Positions 50,144 to 63,500 of a stretch of 64,000 nucleotides of DNA are shown piece by piece. Origin of the DNA: Dipylidium caninum. Lineage: Eukaryota; Platyhelminthes; Cestoda; Cyclophyllidea; Dipylidiidae. The DNA lies in the NCBI GenBank assembly GCA_017562135.1, contig QEYB01001046.1, forward strand, positions 5,518,001 through 5,582,000, read 5' to 3'. The translations under genes and the position numbers were made by a program. The notes beneath the pieces are model-generated. The model had not been told where the DNA came from and searched no databases. It worked only from the letters and a program-made list of their open reading frames with translations. Within the stretch, counting starts at the first letter, position 1, and the number at the start of each line of letters is the position of its first letter.

Positions 50144-53100
50144 TCACAGGATCTGGGCCTTTCGGCCGACTAAGAGGTGAGTGCGCATCTCACCCTTGCC
50201 TTTGACAAAGACGTTACCACGATACTCAAAGTTGTAGTATGGGTCGAGTCGTCTCGCCACCTCTTCGGTCACCTGCACACGACCTTTTTGACCTGTCGAA
50301 TACATCCGACTGGCCACATTTACGGTGTCACCCCAAATGTCATAGAGCAATTTGGTTGTACCGATAACACCTGCCGTTACCTCTCCGATGTTGTAGCCGA
50401 TCTTTAACTCAAATTGAAAGTTAAACATCTGGCGGTTGAAGTCATCCAAAGTCTTAAGAAGTTCCATAGCAAAGTCCATTAATGCACAAAGGTGATCATC
50501 AGATGACTTGTTCTGTGCTCGCTGGATTAGATTCAAGCCTGAAGCGGCCATAAAACATTCAGCAATCGTCTTTATCTTCTCTACATCTTTAAATTTCACC
50601 GATGAAAGAAGATGCTCGAAGTCAGCAAAAATCTCGTTTAATACCCGCAACATCTCCTGTCCGCCCTGATATTGCTCATCGTAAAACTCCGAAAAGTTGG
50701 CTATTGACGCGAACATGACAGCAGCATCGGTCACATGTTGGGAATATTTGTTAGTCTTCCGCAGATCGGTTAACACAAAGCGAGGGATTATGTTCTCCAA
50801 GAGCCATTCACCTTGCATCTTCTCCCTAGTAATAGCCTTTTTTGCACGACTTGCCTCGAAGTCGCGGTTAAAGCTAACACGGAAGCTGATATCGATGTCG
50901 CGATTGAGGAAGAATATGAGGATAAGATTGAGGATGAGTATAACGGTCATCTCCCAAGGGAAGAGGGTGCTTTCTGCAGCGGCCAACCAGACAGGAGAGT
51001 TGCCCAAATCTCCAGATATAGTCAGGGTAGCAAAACCAGCTACTTGGTTGGAGCACTTGTAGGAGAAACCCACAAAGGGCCAATGCATTAACAAGCAGGC
51101 AATGACGCACAAAATCATAGCGGAAAGTGATTTCGTCCACGAAGAATAATTAGGGAATAGTGTCAAATTGAAGAGCATGAAGGTGAAGAGGATTCCGTGA
51201 ACCATCCGGTATTCCCCAACGGAGAAATCAGCCACAGCTTCAGCGTCCGTTGAACGAGTGAACCAAAAAAGGCATATTTGGAAATTAGCCAACACAAATG
51301 CCGCAGGGCTGCAGAGAACTAACACTCCGATGATATTTCTGGCATACCAATTGAACATAGTGCGATAGATGCGCTGGATAGAACGTTTTGCGGCGGGACA
51401 AAAGCCGCTCCATGCTAACCAATCTGATAAAATAATGACAATGAAAAAGAGGTTGAGAAAAGTGACCATTGCAAACATAATGAAGGGCGTCACAAGCACC
51501 AGTTGACTATCACTAAGATTAGGGAAGTTGATGAAACAGGCCAAAGAAACAAAGAGAAAGAAGAGAAAGTGAGCCAGGCCGTTGGTGACCGGCGTGAGTC
51601 GAGGCGTCGCAAGAGTGACGAGCATAGATCGACGAGGGACACGGAGCACCTGACGCCGATAGGTCTGTTCGAGAGATTTGGAAAGGAAGCGGAGAGAAAA
51701 TCGTGAGATCGGCGGGAACTTAAACACCTCTTCCGGTTTGGAGAGGTTCCACAGAGCGTCCAACATCTCCACATCAGACCCACGTGCCTTCACCTCAGGT
51801 TCGGTAGATCCGGGAGATATCGAGAGGACCAGTTCGTTTGACCCCGTTGGTGATACGACATTTGGGTCAGCTGATGACTTGGGTTGATCCTTGACAAAAG
51901 ATTTGTTTCTTGTCTCGCCGACAGGCGCAGATACTGTAGACTTTAAAGAAAACGGATAGTTCAGTGGATACCAGCAATGTTAACGAGTTATTAGACGTAT
52001 TGAAAAAAAAACTAGACAATGTCTAATAGAAAACAGCCAGTAGACATCAGATTAACTTGATTAGATTACATTATACAGGTCTCAGCCTCGAAAGTGGTAG
52101 AATCGAGGCTTGAAGCAACAATCAACGGATTAGTAGGAAAATACTAGATTAGCTTAATGGACAAAAAGGCAAACTACGGGAGTGTTGTATAGTAAGGTAC
52201 GATTTTCCAGTAATAAATTACCTTGTCTAGTGTGATTACTGGTCTGTCGTCGAAGCGCCCCTCGATGAAATACGTTTTGATAACTAGAAAAAAAAGCCAT
52301 CTGATTTGGTAAAATTATTCCAGTGGTATTGAGACAAGAACGACCCATAGTATATTCACTTTCGACGAAATTCAAAGTGAAGTGGAAGGACGATAGACTG
52401 TGTCAATTGACCAATGCTTCAAATTTATAGAATTGCAAATTATCATATTAGGTAATAGATAGCAGTAAAACGGTAGTCGGATGGCCTCAAAGAACCTAGT
52501 TAGTACAATTCCAGTAAAAGAAGTTCAAGCCATCTGCAGTTGCAACAGAGGTGGAGTAACAGAAAATAGGAAATTAAAGGCAAACCCTCAAATCTGATGC
52601 CTTCAAGACTTTCGCCTCCAAAAAAACCACCACGGATTCACAAAAAGAGAAATAGCAAGGAGCCAAATATTTGCGCTGATTGTCAACCACGACAAGTACT
52701 TAAGACCATTGAGTCGCCCTGCGCACCCCCGGCTGACCGTAAAGTGGACCTGAGGGGTAAATGCCTAAGCCCAGCCAGCATGGTACTAAAGTATACTCCA
52801 TCAAAAATGGTAACCGAGTATGAGATGTTCATAATAAGAAATTCCCATCACTTCAAACATCTTAAATTGACAATCCTGCTCGCAACATGGAATGGAGCTG
52901 ATGATTAGTGTTAAAATAAAGTTGAAAATATAGTGAATGCGGATATAAGAATCAACAAGGCCTTCAAAATTTAATCAAAAGCTCTTAAGGAGAAAAGAGT
53001 TATTCAGGAGGCGATTAATCGGTCTTATTGTACGGAGCGTATTTTGTGCTCCCAATCGAAGCGTCACTTACGAGCTTGGTCCTGAGTATGCTTAATAGCA

Positions 53101-56100
53101 TAACGCTGGTCTTCTTTGTTGTAATACTCAATCAACACCTTAACCTTTCTGATATCTAAAAAACACAAGTACCAAATTGCTCAATAGGAAAGTAATAGAC
53201 ACTAAGTCAGCCGTGTCTCGACATGTACCGGGAACAGGCTCGCCCTCTGAAACATCGTAGATATCTTTGACGAATTCCAAGGTTGTCTCAGAGATGTGTA
53301 CTTTGCCAGCCTTACCCGAAGATTCCATCTTATTGGCCAAGGTGACATCGTTTGACCAAACGTCAAATTTAAAACGACGCGTCCCAACGAGACCGCAAAT
53401 CACCTTCCCTGTGTGTACTCCCACACGCATGTTCACCTGGAATCAGGTACAGGTACAGGTACAGTTTATCAAGTACATGAAGCCAACGCGCCAAATCCGG
53501 TTCGGTAAGGCAGCAAAAACCATTCAGATTTTGTAAATTCTGTTTCCAGACATCCTTTCATAAATAGTATTAATCCATTTAAGAAAATACTAATCTCTGG
53601 CTTTCACTTGCTCCACCAGTTAAAAGTCTCGATGAACAGAGATTCATTGCAAGAGGACGTACTTGTTCTGCGTGATCTTCATCAAACTGTTGTATGGCCA
53701 GACACATTGAGCGTCCCATCTCAACGATTCTCTCCGCATGATCGGGTACTGCGTTAGGACAACCCGAAACGCAGTAGTAACAGTCGCCCAGCGTCGCTAT
53801 TTTCTCGCAGCGATTAAGTTCACAAAGACTGTCAAATCTAATTGTAGACGATAAGTGAATGGCTAACTTGAAAATGCATCGTAGTAGTGAGCACGTAATT
53901 TAAAATTCACTTTCTCAACCTCAACATCAGACAAGATGAACAGCAGTGACAAAACACAATTGGCGCCGAATGACTTTTCCTCAAGCAGAGCCAATGCTTG
54001 TCCATTGTGACCAAGTACTTACACAGCTCCGATTTACACTAACAAGTATTTCACTCTTAAAGGAGTGCCTCCACAGACTATGTGCCATCTCATTAATTGG
54101 ATAGTGAAATTTATTTAACATTTGTACATTAAAATGCGAACATTTTAATTAGTGGATTGCGAAAAGCGATAGAATGCTCTGGCTAGTCTCAACAAAGATG
54201 ACCATCTCACCTTGTCCTTAGAAATCTAAAACTAAGCACAATTATTTACCACAGTTCACTTTAACAGCACATGGGCACAAGAAGTAGCTTCATCCATATT
54301 GGACACGGTTAGTGGCAAACAAATCTGAGCAATGCCAAGTGAAGGAAAAATACCTCGCGGGTTTGAGGCGGAGAATAACCGAACCGCATCAACACGCAGA
54401 TGTGGGGAGTAAAAATAGGACCTACGAACAAGGAGTATCAGACACTACAAATGGGAGCTGTCACATGTATGCGCAAAGTCACAAGTGCCACTAGTGCAAA
54501 CATCGACTGTCCCATTCGGTTTGCGCAACTCTTGAGTACAAACTGTCCATAGTAAGGGGAGGAAATGAGGTGAATATCAGATTATCAATGGTGATGAGAG
54601 ATGACAGGAGCTTTGATAACAAAGTAGTGTGGTCTTTGAGGAAAATAATTCGAGCGTAATTTCTACCTTTCACGAGAGAAGTGGTAACGTTTATAGGAGT
54701 TAGACAAGTTAAATTTATACCGATTGAAAGTGCACGACCCAGTTACTAAAATGGTAAGAAATAAATTGAGACAATAAGAATGGAGAGGATTACAATAAAA
54801 AGTTTGGTTTTAAAATAAAAAACAGAAATGCTTCAAACCCAAGAGCCAAGCCACTAAAAAGTTACCGTCCAAAAAGATCATTGAGGAGGAGCAGCAGCTG
54901 TGAAGCGGACTTATTAGAGCTCATGTTCGTGAATCCAACGATGTCGGCAAAGAGGATGCTGACATTTTCCATCTGGCTAACATGAAATTTGCGGAACTTG
55001 ACAGCATGTCCTGGTGAGGGTCGCGGCTTAGGCGGGGCGGTGGACGGAATCGGTTTAATATCAAGGCTTTGTTCCCGTTGATCCTTTCGAGCTATAAATA
55101 CAAGCAAACTATAAAGTAGTAGTTCCTATCTAAAAGACCACATCAACTATCTTGGCAAAGACTTGAAACATTACTTTTTTTAAAAATTATGCCCCCTTTG
55201 ACGATGTGCACGTATGAAATTTCTTTACTGGAAGGTCTATTCTACGTTAGATTTAAAGTGACTTAAGCTAGTAGGACGTTAACTATCATCTCTGGGAAGG
55301 TAAGCAACAATGCCATACATTTAGTGGACAAAAATAATAATTCGTAAGGCGGTAGAGGCAAACAATCCTGGTACCACAGTTTGAGACGCCTCTGGAGCAG
55401 CATTGAAAAGCAACATCATACTGTCTTAGAGCAAAACGTCTAAAATACTATTGAAAAAGGGAACATGTGACGACTGCCGCAATACCAACACCTGTAAAAT
55501 TTAAGCGAAAATTAATAAACTAAGCGTAAAATATAGTTAGAAATGAAACCTCATTTGCGGAATTTACATGAACGGATCATCTTAGTAGTTTTGAAAGGCC
55601 TGGCCCAAGCCAACTGTGCCGATTTCACATAACAACGCTGTAAGCATCCCTTAATCTCAAAATAATTAAGAACAAGAGCGATCAAACAAGCGAATGAGAC
55701 TAGTAGGTGAGAAACCAGGATAAAAGTCGAGTAAACGCAATGAAGAACAGTGGCTTAACTAATAAAACTTAAGGAAGTGAAGACTCCTCGACGTTTGTTG
55801 TAATACTTTTTTTTAGTAAATGAAAAAAGAATGCACGATGGAATTCTCGCTATACGGGCAAGTTTCGAAGCTCTTTGGTGGATAGGCCATTTTCCATCAA
55901 AACAGCCTTCGGTGAAAGAGAAGCGACGAAGAACTCTGGTTAAAACCACATGGAAGGAAAATATTAAAACTATTGTGGGTGATTTGCGAACCACAAGAAT
56001 ATAACACTCGAGTCTAAAGAAGTAAGGGGGTACACGTAATAGTGGCCTTGAGTTCTCTAAAACCTTATTCTCTCAGAGAGAAGCAGAATTGAATAAAGGA

Positions 56101-59100
56101 CAGTTGATTTAATTTTCTACTTGTTCTCTGCCAACTAATAGAGTCAGATAGTTATTAAGACACTTGTAAAGCAAAAAACTGGTGCAACATTTTTTTATAT
56201 CACATACACAATTGTAGTAATTATTACTAGAGTGGACAAGACAATAAATAACAGCAGGAAGCTGGTCGAATGTCCGCGAAGACAAAGATACACTTGGGTG
56301 GTGGAACAAATTCCAGTCTCCTCCTTTTAACGCTTCCGCGCATATCGACCAACTCGGCTGTCCGCGGATAGCCAACCAATCGCGTGACCGAGTCGCCTCG
56401 GCCTATCAACGAACAGCTAGTCCCCTTGTGGAAACCACTGTGAAAAGACCCCTGTTGGGGCATTTTTGAAACCCTGATTTCCACCTAAACAACAGTGCGC
56501 AGTAACACAACTGATTCAGTTACGGCTTCCATTAAAAAACACGCGTGTTGACGTTGCCATTCTAGAATAGGTGATAGGTAAAGGTATAAGTATAGATAAA
56601 TTCAAATGGGAACAATTGAAAAGAGATTATGACAAACATGAAGTTCCGTTTCAATAATTATCCCACCAATTCTTTTTTAACAAAGGACTATATTAATGCG
56701 GATTAATCGAACTTTACGACAATTATAATTTAGCGTGTTGTATAAAGGCAGAAATTTAGTGGTTAGTCAAGAACATGGGTTTACCAGTATCACTAATAAG
56801 ATGGCAGCCTGGATTTTGAAATATTTAAAAATTGTAGCGAGAATTCTGAACTTACGGAACATTAAGAAACAACACTTGGGGGCAAAGAACGTCGGTGGAA
56901 GAGTCAACTTAGGCAATGGAAATGTTCCGTTAGCAAGATGAGCAATTCAGTCTGCTCTAAGGACTTAAACTGGCTACCAAAAGGTATTTACTTTGTAAAT
57001 ACATTTAGGATGGATTCAGCATTACCAATTGCCTATTTTTTAATTCTTTGTTACTAGTGTGTATAGCCTCAAATCATGATACTTACAAACATCTCTAGGA
57101 GAGGTAAAGTGGCTAAAAGTTGTTCCGCTGTGGCAGTGTTGGTTGGGATAAAGTACAGAAAGTACTAATGGGCAATTATACTGGTAAAATGCACAAATGT
57201 TTGGGGGAATAGTTTTATTTTAGTTTAGAATATTTTTAAGTAAAACTACTCGGAATTTAAAGCTTTAAGCACGACAAGACACGAGTCATTTATTAGTAGT
57301 CGAAAAATTGTCCCTTAAAATTATTTTCTGTCACTCTCATCTTGATTCTCTTTGCTAAGACATATATATCGAAAAGTGAGATTGGGTTTCAATGAATTCT
57401 TCATATATATTCACTATAAATGGCTTTTTTTGACAGAAAAGGATTACTCTACAAACAATGCTGTAATATTTACCTACAAGTAGTGTTACTAAAATGAGAG
57501 GCAAAATAACTTACACCGGGCACGAATGATACCAACAAGCTAAGAAGATCAAGTATAGTGATAAGATATTCATAGCAAAAAAATTTCCAAAGAAGGTCAC
57601 AATAGTGACAGAAGTGATATCAAGTGAAGTTACATATTGGATAGAAAAAGGATAGGAACAACTTTGTTAACAGTAATCAATTACTACCTTGTAACAAAAG
57701 ATAACAAGATAATGGGGATTTTTAAGTAGACATTTGTAATATTTCAAAAAATAATCGGGTTCAAGGAGTTTTACGAGATTGTTATCAAGAGACAAAAACA
57801 TGGACACAAGTTATGGACAAAGACCAAAAACACTCGAGATCTCGAAAGCGTCGCGAAACGTTAGGTGTGAGTCTGCGATTTAAAAAAACGTCACATACTA
57901 GTAATTAGGTGGTAAATATGGGAGTTGTGTGATAAGAGCGATGCGAGACGAGAAGAAAACTATCTCTAACGAAGCAGATTTATTGTATTTTAACTAACAT
58001 TCTTCACAAGAACAACATGAACGGAAAGAATTGAAGTGTAGACAAATTTTTCTTTCCCAAAACACACAATATTCGATTTCTGTATACACTGAAGTATGGC
58101 ACACAGATGACACCTGCCCACCTTTGTTTCACATTCGTAAAAAAATTAGCGAGCAAAAGTATTACTTCGAAGTTTTCGGAATTATTAAATGCCATTTTAT
58201 GGGGCAACAAAGAAACGTAATAACCCAATATAAGGTTACTTACATCTTCCACAGTCCGCAATCTTCAGGGGTTGCGTTTCATAGGGGCTGGAGTCATCTG
58301 TATCAACAGAGAAGCTAATCTTATCCCTTTCTTCGTTGAGTTGCCTTCCACGCAGTCTCTTTTTTACATTTCCCTCCGTATTAAGATTGTCCATTGGTAT
58401 ATCTTCACTGCTTTCGACTGCGTCATCATCGTCGCCGTTATAGGAACCTTGCATCACCTCCTGAGCAACCTTTTGGGGCATTAATGATTGTATCATCTCA
58501 TTTTGAGTTTGTTGCTCCTTTTCCAAAGCTTTACGCATTAAGGCACTGTGACCGAGACGCATAAAAAGTGGTTCAAAAAAACGAAAAATTTCACGAGCAA
58601 AAAGTACCTGGCAGTATTATGTAGGAATAGTAAAAAAAAATTTTTTTATTAAGGTTTAATATAGCAATCCCAAAGTAAAATTTGTGTTAAAAAAAGTTGT
58701 AAGTAAGCGAGAAAAATAAAAAAAGCTGGAAAAGATTTTAAAGCCGATGAAATTAAAAAAAATCAAATACGGATTGAGAAAAATATTCGAAACCAGAAAA
58801 TGGCCCGCCTATAAACTTTTATACTGGAGGGACACAGCAGTGAAAAAAATTTCAATTAGCCACCTTTCGGTCGTCTACATTTCTGCTGTAAGATCAATCA
58901 GATCGAAGGTGATTTTCCTCAGAATATTGAACTATTACAAGAGTTACAAATTATAAACAAGTTACAAGGAAGCAAAGTAGGTCATCATCCAGTTAAGCTG
59001 AGAATCAAGAAGTGTGGAATTACTCTAGTAGGACATATTAGCCCCAGATTATGCCCAAAACACGTAATTTTCAAACGAAGCACAAAAAAGATTGTAGATC

Positions 59101-60163
59101 TCATCTAAAAATGCGAATGTTCATAGAGGAAAACAGAAAAATGTACGAATGTATTGGAAAATAGAGGGGTACAAAAATGGCTAACATGTAACAGGAGCAT
59201 AATATGAGGCCTGCCAAAAATTGCTGAGGAAACATTTCTGAAAATTGGAATACTTCAAACAGTAATTGTATATCAAAAGCATAACATGATAAATTTTCTT
59301 TGAAAACTATCGGAAAAAGGGGCGAGTAAATAAGTGGCGGCAAGGAGTCACAAAAAGGTAGACAATATCACAGACCAATACGTTGAAGCAAAAAATGTAC
59401 TTACAATAAGATGACAATATAACACGTAAGAGTAAAAGCAATTTGAACTATTACGGAAAAATTTACTACATTATCAAAGCCGAAATAGACAGTCACAACT
59501 CACCTGGGACAAAATGTGCTGTACGAAGCCAATCATATGTGCGCAACAATGCAAAAGAATATATATACACGTCAATCTTGCGTTTATACTTCCGCAGGCA
59601 GTACACGAGAGAATCACGTGAATAACACTGACAGGTCCACAGATAAGAATTACCTGCCATAGTCGAAGTGGGATATTTATATAGATTATTAAAAGCAATT
59701 GGACAACTAGACTAGCATTAAAGGCCGAAGAGACACCAACGGTTGAGGGAACAAATGCAAGAAGAAAAAGCAAACTGAAAAACAATGCCAGAATTATGTA
59801 CAAAACGAGGAAATTTTTTTCAAAAATGACTTTGGAACAAGTAAGACCAAATAAAATAACTGCAACCGTAAGACCCGTTGCAGCTCCGGAAACATATATC
59901 ATCCACTGCTCCGTTCCAGCTGTAGCGAAATAGATCATCCATGTTGCGCAAACTAGAGCAAAGTATGAGACTGCTATTCGAAATCTTGAAAGAGAATGGG
60001 GAAAGGAACAGAGAGTATAGTAACTTTCCAGAACTGTGGAATCAAATCGTAGATTTAGAACACCACCAGAACATCGCTCAAAAAGGCGGAATTTAAATGT
60101 TCTACTCTTAGGTGAATTCTCTTGCAGCTCCCTCCCACTGCCATCGTTTTCTCTGCCGGTCAT
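50144..60163 (-). CDS. ADCY9: Membrane adenylyl cyclase, type-9-like
   Basis: Makes cAMP from ATP at the plasma membrane, normally under Gs control. Seven exons: 60163..59504, 58607..58244, 55091..54866, 53837..53663, 53436..53229, 53155..53072 and 51933..50144; every phase agrees (1168 residues; human AC9 1353). Exon 1 encodes the first six-helix bundle. The linker includes EMIQSLMPQKVAQEVM. C1 has both metal-binding Asp residues: D391 in SILFADIVGF and D435 in TLGDCYYC. The block RFKFDVWSNDVTLANKMESS is an AC9 signature. The last exon holds the second six-helix bundle and C2, with FASIANFSEFYDEQYQGG, EKIKTI, YDIWGDTVNVASRM and VKGKGEM, so the nucleotide-binding Lys, Asp, Asn, Arg and Lys are all present. 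Odd point: the near-invariant GSTY/GATY after KTI is AECF (about residues 1030-1033). The C1-C2 linker is short; an extra exon in 51934-53071 is not excluded. Confidence 0.92.
52597..52908 (+). other. Plus-strand open frame inside an adenylyl cyclase intron
   Basis: A 103-codon plus-strand frame from an ATG lies antisense to the intron between cyclase exons 6 and 7. Its middle (NICADCQPRQVLKTIESPCA) sits in a locally GC-rich pocket (about 52680-52790) unlike the surrounding AT-rich intron. The opposite strand has an acceptor-like CATTTACCCCTCAG but no frame that fits the cyclase phase. It may be chance, an antisense exon, or a relic. Confidence 0.2.
53440..53465. repeat. Short GGTACA tandem repeat at a cyclase splice acceptor
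   Basis: Three to four copies of a GGTACA hexamer lie directly next to the acceptor of cyclase exon 5, forming its polypyrimidine-poor upstream tract on the coding strand (CTGTACCTGTACCTGTACCT before GATTCCAG). Confidence 0.8.
55092..58243 (-). other. Adenylyl cyclase intron 2, 3.15 kb
   Basis: The intron splits the regulatory linker from the C1 catalytic domain. It is A-rich on the plus strand, apart from a balanced patch at 56230-56500 with a minus-strand frame of 85 codons that shows no motif. No mobile element is readable. Confidence 0.6.
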
Positions 60164-60564
60164 TTTTTGACATAAAAGTAGTTTGTCCTAGGATAATGTA
60201 CCAACAGCGACGCCACACGACCGCCCGATTGGCGCCCCTACGACGCTAAAACCCCGAGGTGACGACAAACCAAAGACGTTATCAGAACGCCAAGGTTAAT
60301 CTGATGAATTAAAACAACTTTCACCTTTAAATCAATCACATAAATAAAAGCGTTTTGTGTGATATACCTCAAGAACCCCACTTAAGAAAGTCCTAGACTT
60401 GCGAGTTTTAGCACGAACCACCATTTAATCCGCCACGGCACACCAGACCGACTCAACACCGCAGACCAGGGGCCGGAACTGCCGTCCCAAAGCCCGAATA
60501 AAAATACAAAAAAATCAGAACTTCACATGCTTACAATAAAAAATCGGTAATATGTACAAAACGT
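60164..60564. other. Short gap between TAF3 stop and adenylyl cyclase start
   Basis: Two same-strand genes are separated by 401 bp, which must hold the TAF3 3' UTR and poly(A) site plus the cyclase promoter or 5' UTR. No coding frame is seen. The spacing is compatible either with independent genes or with processing of a shared transcript; nothing in the sequence decides. Confidence 0.5.
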
Positions 60565-63500
60565 TCATCGCCTACGATGCCGTCCGCTTGCAGAGGCCTT
60601 TCGCGCACGCCTTTTGATGTTGCTTGAGGATGTCGATGACTTTTCCATGCGCTCTCGCAAGCACTTTGGACAAAACCATTGAGCGGAATCGGGTTCCTTG
60701 GAGAGGCCCAAGCAACTACTAATGGAGTATTCAAAAATTCCTTCATAAACAATTCAATCAAAGCGGTCGAAACCAGCAAAATGAAATAAAACGGAACAGC
60801 ATACCTGTGGTACCAGTCGTCGCAGCTATCACAACCCACCATCAGATTGCCATCATCTTCAGCACGGCAAATTGGGCAAAGCCATATTTGCTCTCCAGCG
60901 TTATTCTAACCAATAACGAGTGAGGTTCAATCGAGATATCATGATATTAACTCATGCATATTGACGATTCATAAATGCGGAAATATACTTTGATGAAATA
61001 CAATGCAGACAACACTTACAAAGTAATAAGACGTTCCGGCTGAAGCAGCAATAATTTGTTTTGATGGTGAGGAACTTGCACGCGTCTTCTGAACGCGGTC
61101 CTCCTCAAGTTTTCGCCTTTTATTGGTATGTCGTTCGCGTTTATGACTGCTCCGCGAACCGATACTTCGATTGTCTCCCGTGCCAGTAACAGGGTCTTCT
61201 TCTTCATTGTCTGAGAAAACAGAATCAACCAACACCCTTTTGCCACATTGGGGATGAAGAATGTCGAGCTTGGGTGGCAATAACCCTGTTTTGTCACATT
61301 GAGAAGTCGATCCATTACCATATTCTGGAAAACATATTGTTAGCATTATATGTTTAATCAAATGAACTGTTTGGAATATTTCGAAGATACCTTCTCAAGG
61401 ATTTTAGACTCTTACCAGAGCCACGTTCAAAAGATAAGTCAGGCGAATTCCTAACTTCTGAATCCGTGAATGACGGCGTCAAAGTCGTAATGGGGGGAAG
61501 TATATGTAAAGGTCTAAGTTGTGGGGGTACTTTTCTGTATTCGAAAGTGGATGATAACACTTTTGAAGAACCACGATTCAGAACCGAGAGTGTAGGCGGA
61601 TGAAACGGTCGGCAATTAATTGTTCTTGCACTTGGGAGCCTTTCCAGTATGGGAAGATGAGGAGGTCTAGAAACCGGCGATTCCTCCTCTTCATCTGATG
61701 TTTGACTTGAAGAGCTCGAGGTACTGCTACCAATACTACTGATACTACTGCCACGGAGTTTTTCTTGAGTAAAAATAGACTTTTGCTGGAGCACTTTCTG
61801 ATCTAGAGAGCGTACAATGCTCGTTGATCCATGTTCATTACCACCAAATTTGATGACTCTAAACAATAAAAAAGTATTAACAATTAAATTCCTCGAAGTA
61901 TATAGTCATAATTGATTTTCTTTTCTATAAACCTATTCATTCACCCCTATTTGATATAGGTATCAAAGTATGGACCTACAGTTTGGGCGTCCTAACGCGC
62001 AGCAGTGGCTGAGATAAGGAGGTTGTAGTGGAATCTCTGGCGGGTAAAGGGCCAAATGAAGAAATCTGCTCTTGTCTTCCTTCTTTCGTTAAAAGAGAAG
62101 TCGGGATAGCAGCATGACGTCTAGCCGTAGTTTCTTCATCAGGGACTTGGCTGGAGCTCAGAAGGGATGAAGCACTACTGCTGGTGCTGGTGCTAGGTGA
62201 ACTGGAGTTAGTGTTGGTAAATGGAGGCTCGCTCGAATGAACACTCAATGTCTCCCCGTCAGGACCACCCAGACGAATTTTTATACGGATACCTCCGCTG
62301 GTGCCAGCAGATGTGTTATGATTAGATTTAGCGGACCCTGGAGTATGACTTATAACTGCAGCAGGTGGGTGGGATATAATCGAATCCCGCACTGAGGAGG
62401 ATGCACGGGAGGAGTGCTATATTAAGAATGTTAAAAATGAAATCAATGTTTTAAAACGCATGTCAAGCAATAATAAACATCAATTGGTTAACTTCAAAGT
62501 TAATCGAAAATTACAAACGTTGTATAAGAATCAAAGGCAATTTTCTAGTGACTGAAGTATCAAATAGTTACTCACGTCTGAATGTGACTGTTTATGCGGA
62601 AATTGTATACAAGGGCGATGAGACGATGACAAAAGAGATGGCGCAGGAGAGGAGAGAGTAGATAAAGAAGAGGACGAAGACGACGATGGAGAAGAAGAAT
62701 ATGACAAAAAATTCGAGCGTCGAGTTGGCGGGAAGTTAAAGACACGCGGCATTTCATAATCATGACTCAGTTCCTCATTCATTAATGGTTCAGTACAGAA
62801 TCAGAAGCGGATGGAGAGGTCAAATTTTCACTTTTCACAAATTTATCTTTGGTTGGTGAGCAACCCAAAAGTACCTGTGAGCATGAATCAATTAAAATAG
62901 ATAAAAAATAAAAAGGCAACAGTCTCGTCTATCGCGTATCACATGTTTAAAATCGCTCACCTCAGCGTTTCGCATCGTGTGTGAGATCCCAGTTGAAGTT
63001 TGGTAACCTGATATTTTAGAAATCCTAGAGTGTCTCATGAAAGACTTATCATCATCTGATCTTTGTGAAGGACTGCCATGTGTCTGAAAACCACTAAATA
63101 GTGAATTCCGTTCAGGAAGTAGCGTGACTGATGGCTTAACCGAGAGGACAGAAGACTTGTGTTCTAAAGTTAAAAGAATCGATTAACTAACGATTAAAAA
63201 CTGACAAAGGATCATTAGCAGCTTTATAGAGGTGACGGAATTAAAATATGAAAACCCTGTTATATTTTGTATTTTATAACAGAATTAATCAGTCAAAGTT
63301 TTTGTCTTGGGGTAAAAATGAACGTACCCGTAAAACCAATATCATGTTCATAAGCTTCAAAAGCACCCGGCTTAGCAGGATCTAATGGTAAAGCATCCGA
63401 CTTCTCAGTATTTGCCCTTTTTTCAGGGGAGAAGCGGGGACTCAATGCCCCACTCAAAATAGAAGCCTGACTGTTGCCTATTCTATCATCAGTTGATAGA

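Noticed and set aside
50697..51706. Plus-strand frames of up to 121 codons opposite the last cyclase exon
   Set aside because: Antisense to strongly conserved coding sequence; their composition is explained by the cyclase codons.
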